NCBI GenBank assembly: GCA_904395815.1
Contig: CAJFOC010000035.1
Span: 1-64,000 of the forward strand
Origin: an uncultured Holdemania sp.
Lineage (GTDB): Bacteria; Bacillota_I; Bacilli_A; Erysipelotrichales; Erysipelotrichaceae
Reading direction: 5' to 3'
DNA: 64,000 nt
Part shown: positions 59,885 to 64,000 of the stretch, piece after piece
How positions within the stretch are numbered: position 1 is the stretch's first letter
Layout of the letters: every line of letters begins with the position of its first letter
Notes under the pieces: generated by a model
Seen by the model: only the letters and a program-made list of their open reading frames with translations
The model's database searches: none
What the model was told of the DNA's origin: nothing
Made by a program: the position numbers and the translations under genes

Positions 59885-61255
59885 ATGGCCAACATGCAAA
59901 ATCAGAAAACACCGATGCCTGTTCGGGATGCGCAGGAACGGATCACGCATTTTCACCAGGTCGCGCTGGGGTATACTTATGCGCAGATGAAGGCGGAGGC
60001 GGATCGCTGTCTGCAGTGCGTGCATCATCCCTGTACGCAGGGCTGTCCGGTCTCGGTCGCGATTCCGGAGTTTATCCGGGCGCTGAAAGAGGATCAGGTG
60101 GATGACGCTTATGACATCATTACCCGCACCAACAGTTTTCCTTCGATCTGCGGCCGGGTCTGTCCGCAGGAGAATCAGTGCGAGAAATACTGTGTTCGGG
60201 GAGTGCGGGGCGAGGCGGTCGCGATTGGCCGTCTGGAACGGTATGCCGCTGATCATCATCAGCCGCATCCGCCGGTTCGTCCTCAATCCAGCGGCATCGC
60301 TGTGGCGATTGTCGGCAGCGGACCGGCAGGACTGGCCTGTGCGTCGGATCTGGCGCAGGCCGGCTTTGAGGTGACGGTGTTTGAAGCGCTGCACGAGGCT
60401 GGCGGGGTATTGCGCTATGGTATTCCTGAGTTTCGTCTGCCCAAGGCGATTGTTGACGATCAGCTGCAGCAGCTGCGGCAGCTGGGAGTACGGATCGAAA
60501 CCAATGTGATCATCGGGAAGACGATCACGATGGATGAGCTGATGCAGGAAGGGTTTAAAGCGGTGTTTATCGGCAGCGGCGCCGGATTGCCGCGGTTTAT
60601 GAACATCCCGGGAGAAAACGCGGCGGGGGTTTTCAGTGCCAACGAGGTGCTGACACGGATCAACCTGATGAAAGCCTGTGAACCGGGGTATGCGACGCCA
60701 TTGTTTGCCAGCCGGCATACTGTAGTGGTCGGCGGCGGTAATGTCGCAATGGATGCCGCCCGCTGCATTCGCCGGCTGGGAAGTCGGGTGACGGTGGTTT
60801 ACCGCCGTTCGATGAAGGAAATGCCGGCCCGGCGTGAAGAAATTGAGCATGCGCAGCAGGAAGGAATTGAGTTTCTGACGCTGCACAACCCCACCTCGAT
60901 CACTCAAAACCAGGACGGCTTTGTCAGCGCGGTTCAGCTGGAAATCATGACGCTGGGCGAAGAGGATGAACAGGGCCGCCGCCGGCCGGTCGGCAGCGGC
61001 CAAACGATCACGCTGGATTGCGACAGCGTGGTGATGGCGTTGGGAACGACCAGCAATCCGCTGCTGGTCAGCAGCGAGCCACGGCTGAAAACGGACTCGC
61101 GCGGCTGTCTGATAGTCGATGCGAATCAGAAAACTTCGATGGATCGTGTTTACGCCGGAGGCGATGCGGTCAGCGGCGCAGCCACGGTCATTCTGGCGCT
61201 GGGCGCCGGCAAAAAAGCGGCCGCCGCAATCATTCAGGCTCTGACGGAATCGTAA
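59885..61255 (+). CDS. nfnB: NfnB-type large subunit (GltD-like flavoprotein)
   Basis: A 456-residue protein. The N-terminal Fe-S domain has CLQCVHHPCTQGCPV and ICGRVCPQENQCEKYC for two [4Fe-4S] clusters; two nucleotide folds follow (IVGSGPAGLACASDL for FAD, VVGGGNVAMDAARC for NADPH). This is often annotated as glutamate synthase small chain GltA, but no large chain GltB is present and the NfnA gene is directly upstream, so NfnB is the better call. AAGGAGG lies just before the ATG. Confidence 0.92.
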   Translation: MANMQNQKTPMPVRDAQERITHFHQVALGYTYAQMKAEADRCLQCVHHPCTQGCPVSVAIPEFIRALKEDQVDDAYDIITRTNSFPSICGRVCPQENQCEKYCVRGVRGEAVAIGRLERYAADHHQPHPPVRPQSSGIAVAIVGSGPAGLACASDLAQAGFEVTVFEALHEAGGVLRYGIPEFRLPKAIVDDQLQQLRQLGVRIETNVIIGKTITMDELMQEGFKAVFIGSGAGLPRFMNIPGENAAGVFSANEVLTRINLMKACEPGYATPLFASRHTVVVGGGNVAMDAARCIRRLGSRVTVVYRRSMKEMPARREEIEHAQQEGIEFLTLHNPTSITQNQDGFVSAVQLEIMTLGEEDEQGRRRPVGSGQTITLDCDSVVMALGTTSNPLLVSSEPRLKTDSRGCLIVDANQKTSMDRVYAGGDAVSGAATVILALGAGKKAAAAIIQALTES

Positions 61256-61287
61256 AAACAGGACGGATTTTCGTCCTGTTTTGTTTT
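61255..61287 (+). terminator. terminator after nfnB
   Basis: An 11-bp stem, AAAACAGGACG / CGTCCTGTTTT, starts within the nfnB stop codon and is followed by GTTTT. Confidence 0.9.
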
Positions 61288-61422
61288 CCGGCAAACGGTG
61301 TGCTTTCTTTTACCATAAATAGCGATGAAAACGAAGAAGGAAATCGGCATACCCAATGAAAACAGTTTCATTGATAAAATGAAAAAAGTCAGAAAGAACC
61401 GTCTGGAAATCATCAGAAACGC

Positions 61423-61451
61423 TTTAAAAGCGACGTTGATTTCACTATAAT
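61423..61451 (+). promoter_or_regulatory. sigma-A promoter for the threonine aldolase operon
   Basis: TTTAAA (61423-61428), a 17-base spacer and TATAAT (61446-61451). Upstream, 61288-61422 is AT-richer than its surroundings and holds an 8-bp hairpin (CAATGAAA/TTTCATTG, 61354-61373). Confidence 0.6.
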
Positions 61452-61472
61452 GAAAATCAGGACTGGAGTGAC

Positions 61473-62507
61473 ATGATGAAAATCCTGGATTTACGAAGCG
61501 ATACGGTAACGCAGCCGACATTGGCCATGCGTCAGGCGATGATGGAGGCAGAGGTCGGCGATGATGTGTATGGCGATGATCCGACAGTCAATGAACTGCA
61601 GCGTCAGGCTGCCGAAAGAACCGGCAAGGAAGCGGCGCTGTTGGTCAGCAGCGGAACGATGGGCAACCTGTTGGGAGTGATGTCGCAGACCCGCCGTGGG
61701 GATGAGGTCATTCTCGGCGCCCGTGCGCACATTATGACTCATGAGGCGGGGCATCTGGCTCAGATCTGTCAGTGCATGAGCCGTACCATCGATCATCCTG
61801 ACGATCGCATTTACCCGCAGGATATCCGCGATGCCATCCGCCCTGATGACATCCATGAGCCGCCTTCCTCGCTGCTCTGTCTGGAAAACGCGTTGTCCAA
61901 CGGCACCGTCGTTTCGCTGCCGCTTTTGCGGCAGGATTATGAAACGGCGAAGGCGCTGGGACTGAAGGTTCATCTGGATGGAGCGCGGCTGTTCAACGCC
62001 GCGGTAAGCCTGAACGTTCAGATCAGCGAGCTGGCGGCCTGTGCCGATACGGTGACCTTCTGTCTTTCCAAGGGGTTGTGCGCTCCGGTAGGAGCCATGC
62101 TGTGCGGTTCGTGCGATTTCATCGCCCAGGCGCGGCGAGACCGCAAGAAACTGGGCGGCGGACTGCGGCAGGCGGGTTTTCTGGCGGCAGCGGGTTTGCT
62201 GGCGATGAATCAGATGAGCCTGAGGCTGGCGGAAGATCATGAGCATGCCCGCCTGCTGGCCGCCATGCTGAACGAACTGGACGGGTTTGACGTTGATGAG
62301 AACCGGCTGGATATCAACATGGTTTTTTTCACGACCCAGCCGCCGCTGGATGAACAGCGGCTGGTCCGGGAACTTCGGAATCAGGGAATCCTTGTCAATC
62401 CGCCGGATCATGGCGTGTGGCGGCTGGTCACCCATTACGGCATTGAGCGTGCCGATCTGGGACGAATTGCGGCGCTGTTTGAGCGCTGCGGAAAGGAGTG
62501 CCGATGA
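61473..62507 (+). CDS. ltaE: low-specificity L-threonine aldolase
   Basis: A 344-residue PLP enzyme of fold type I that splits threonine or allo-threonine into glycine and acetaldehyde. It opens with DLRSDTVTQPTLAMRQAM and GDDVYGDDPTVNELQ, with HLDGARLFNAAVSL and the PLP lysine in FCLSKGLCAPVGAML. ATG 61473 or 61476 may be used; GGAGTGA lies upstream. It overlaps the aminopeptidase gene by four bases. Confidence 0.95.
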   Translation: MMKILDLRSDTVTQPTLAMRQAMMEAEVGDDVYGDDPTVNELQRQAAERTGKEAALLVSSGTMGNLLGVMSQTRRGDEVILGARAHIMTHEAGHLAQICQCMSRTIDHPDDRIYPQDIRDAIRPDDIHEPPSSLLCLENALSNGTVVSLPLLRQDYETAKALGLKVHLDGARLFNAAVSLNVQISELAACADTVTFCLSKGLCAPVGAMLCGSCDFIAQARRDRKKLGGGLRQAGFLAAAGLLAMNQMSLRLAEDHEHARLLAAMLNELDGFDVDENRLDINMVFFTTQPPLDEQRLVRELRNQGILVNPPDHGVWRLVTHYGIERADLGRIAALFERCGKECR

Positions 62508-63763
62508 ATTTTCAACAACGCAGAATGGCGGTCATGGACAGCTTGCCGCCGCAATCGCTGGCTGTTTTCTTTTCCGGACGGGCGCCGGTTCGTTCGGCTG
62601 ATGAAAACTATCCATTCAGCGTCAACCGTAATTTTGCCTATCTGACCGGTCTGGATGGGGAACAGATGGCGCTGGTGCTGATCAAAACTGAAACTTCCGT
62701 TCAGTCTGTGCTGTTTCAGCCGATGCCGGATCCTGATCTGGCACGCTGGGTGGGAGGACGGATGGAGCCGGAGCACAGCCGTGCGATTGCCAAAGTGAAC
62801 CGCGTCCTTCCGCAGGAACAACTGGAAAGCTTTCTGTACCGGCAGATGAAATTGTTTTCTTCGTCGCAGCCGGTGAAGGTCGGTCTGGATCTGTCGTGCG
62901 AGGGCTGGTATCAGCAGGTGGACCCAGCTTATCAGTTTGCCCGGCAGCTGTCTGAGCGTTATCCGGCGGCGCAGGTCTGTGATCTGCACAGAACGCTGGC
63001 CCAGTTGCGGATGATCAAGACAGAGGAGGAAATCGAGCGGATCCGGCAGGCGGCGGAGGCGACGATCACGGCGGTGAAGGTGATGATGCGCCATTGCGCG
63101 GAAGGCATCAGCGAAACCGAACTGGAGGGGGTTTTTGATTTTGCCTTAATGAAACAGGGGATTCGTGAACACGCATTTCCGACGATCTGCGCCAGCGCCC
63201 ATCACGCCACCGTGCTGCATTACAGCGATAACAACGCCATCATCGAGCCGGGAAGTCTGGTACTGTGCGATCTGGGCGCCGCCGTGGATCATTATTGCGC
63301 GGACATCACCCGTACCTTTCCAGCCAGCGGCCGGTTTACGGCCAGGCAGAAGGAAATATACGACATCGTCTTACAGGGGCAGCGGAAAGTGATCGAGGCG
63401 GTCCGTCCGGGCATCACGCTGGGACAGCTGAATCAGGTGCTGGTCAACTGGTACCAGCAGGCGCTGCCGCCGACAGGATTGCTGGACAACGGCAAAACGG
63501 TGGGCGACTATTATTATCACAGCGTTTCTCATCATCTGGGATTGGATGCTCATGACGCCAGTGTGGCAGGAACAGCGCTGCAGCCGGGAATGGTGATTAC
63601 CGTGGAGCCGGGACTGTATGTAAAACAGGAAGGCATCGGGATCCGGATTGAGGATGATCTGCTTGTGACGCAGGACGGTTCGCAGAACCTGACTGCCGGA
63701 CTGATGCGCACCACCGAAGAGATCGAGGCTTTTATGAATAAGGGGGAACAACACCATGGATAA
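62504..63763 (+). CDS. pepP: Xaa-Pro aminopeptidase, M24B family
   Basis: A 419-residue metallopeptidase started at ATG 62504, six bases after AAAGGAGTG. The N-terminal creatinase-like domain (about 1-165) precedes the pita-bread domain with dinuclear metal ligands: Asp residues in LCDLGAAVDHYCADITRTFP, His in HSVSHHLGLDAHD, and Glu in TVEPGLYV and RIEDDLLV. It removes N-terminal residues preceding proline. Eight bases overlap the next peptidase gene, suggesting a shared peptide-degradation operon. Confidence 0.94.
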   Translation: MNFQQRRMAVMDSLPPQSLAVFFSGRAPVRSADENYPFSVNRNFAYLTGLDGEQMALVLIKTETSVQSVLFQPMPDPDLARWVGGRMEPEHSRAIAKVNRVLPQEQLESFLYRQMKLFSSSQPVKVGLDLSCEGWYQQVDPAYQFARQLSERYPAAQVCDLHRTLAQLRMIKTEEEIERIRQAAEATITAVKVMMRHCAEGISETELEGVFDFALMKQGIREHAFPTICASAHHATVLHYSDNNAIIEPGSLVLCDLGAAVDHYCADITRTFPASGRFTARQKEIYDIVLQGQRKVIEAVRPGITLGQLNQVLVNWYQQALPPTGLLDNGKTVGDYYYHSVSHHLGLDAHDASVAGTALQPGMVITVEPGLYVKQEGIGIRIEDDLLVTQDGSQNLTAGLMRTTEEIEAFMNKGEQHHG

Positions 63764-64000
63764 AATTGCAAGAGATGAGTTTTACCGCTACCAGTTTCTT
63801 TCCAATCTGACCGTTTCACCGGACGGCAATCAGATAGCGCTGACGGTTTCCCGCTGTGATCCGGACAGCAACGGCTACATCAGCAACATCTGGATTCGCA
63901 AGCAGCAGCAGTTCATTCAGCTGACCGGCATGGACAGGGAAAGCAGTTTTATCTTTGAGGATAATCAGACGCTGCTGTTTCCAGCGTGCCGGGATGAGGA
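63756..64000 (+). CDS. S9 family serine peptidase (acylaminoacyl-peptidase type), N-terminal part
   Basis: The ATG at 63756 follows AAGGGGG and overlaps pepP by eight bases; the frame stays open to the window edge (about 82 residues). The N-terminus (ARDEFYRYQFLSNLTVSPDG, then IALTVSRCDPDSN and SNIWI) fits the first blades of the beta-propeller that precedes the S9 alpha/beta-hydrolase domain. The catalytic domain lies beyond the window, so enzyme type is inferred. Confidence 0.75.
   Translation, partial: MDKIARDEFYRYQFLSNLTVSPDGNQIALTVSRCDPDSNGYISNIWIRKQQQFIQLTGMDRESSFIFEDNQTLLFPACRDE

Noticed and set aside
61234-61521. A 95-codon reverse-strand open frame between nfnB and ltaE
   Set aside because: It runs through a terminator and a promoter, starts inside ltaE and has no ribosome site.

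Overview
This window looks like a chromosomal segment of a low-redundancy Bacillota, most likely class Erysipelotrichia (Holdemania-like). The case rests on Firmicutes-specific traits: an L27 precursor with its Prp protease, a T-box before valS, an L21-type leader before rplU, KtrA, MutS2, RNase HIII, Asp23/FakA and DivIB. Genes are tightly packed, many stop/start codons overlap by 1-8 bases, and most operons end in clear intrinsic terminators. No rRNA, CRISPR array, prophage or insertion sequence is visible. The class assignment is inference.

Layout. 1-10.3 kb: end of a MATE exporter, a cytidylate-kinase-like gene, a reverse-strand DEAD-box helicase, an orphan ktrA with a structured leader, a TSCPD protein, a BmrCD-like heterodimeric ABC exporter preceded by a small leader ORF and attenuator-like hairpin, and a YtrA-type GntR/ABC operon with a palindromic operator. 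10.4-13.6 kb: lspA, an RluD-type pseudouridine synthase, a GluP-like rhomboid and dCMP deaminase. 13.6-32 kb: rnhC, cvpA, mutS2, uvrC, a GerE-like regulator, a VanY-type protein, murI, gerM-like, a phosphodiesterase, tRNA-Arg, a YsoA-position protein, tig, lon, ysxC, a SpoVID-like LysM protein and T-box-valS. This follows the Bacillus subtilis order with blocks missing (hem, sdh, clpX), and it keeps three spore-related positions (gerE, gerM, spoVID).

32-39.2 kb is the accessory part: a decayed ferredoxin remnant, yaaA, an MTA/SAH nucleosidase, a hexapeptide acetyltransferase, an EamA transporter, an M20 hydrolase, a pyridoxamine kinase, and a reverse-strand cassette of a small secreted Asp-rich protein, an ECF-like sigma factor and an RsgI-like anti-sigma. 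39.4-43.6 kb: rplU-prp-rpmA-obg and ruvAB. 43.7-47.8 kb: SRAP peptidase, a small conserved protein and a divergent LexA/CI-like repressor (possible damage-response group), then glpK, a HAD phosphatase and a small membrane protein. 47.9-56.7 kb: ftsW-murG-murB-divIB, asp23-fakA-recG and rnc, again in Bacillus order. 56.7-64 kb: galM-galK, nfnAB (electron-bifurcating transhydrogenase), threonine aldolase, Xaa-Pro aminopeptidase and the start of an S9 peptidase cut by the window edge.

Best candidates for something new: (1) a 22-codon leader ORF plus terminator hairpin before the asymmetric ABC exporter, resembling the bmrB arrangement; (2) a three-way-junction-like leader before ktrA that does not match the c-di-AMP riboswitch as I remember it; (3) the secreted-protein/sigma/RsgI cassette; (4) a VanY-fold protein lacking its catalytic glutamate; (5) the repressor/small-protein/SRAP group with two different inverted repeats.
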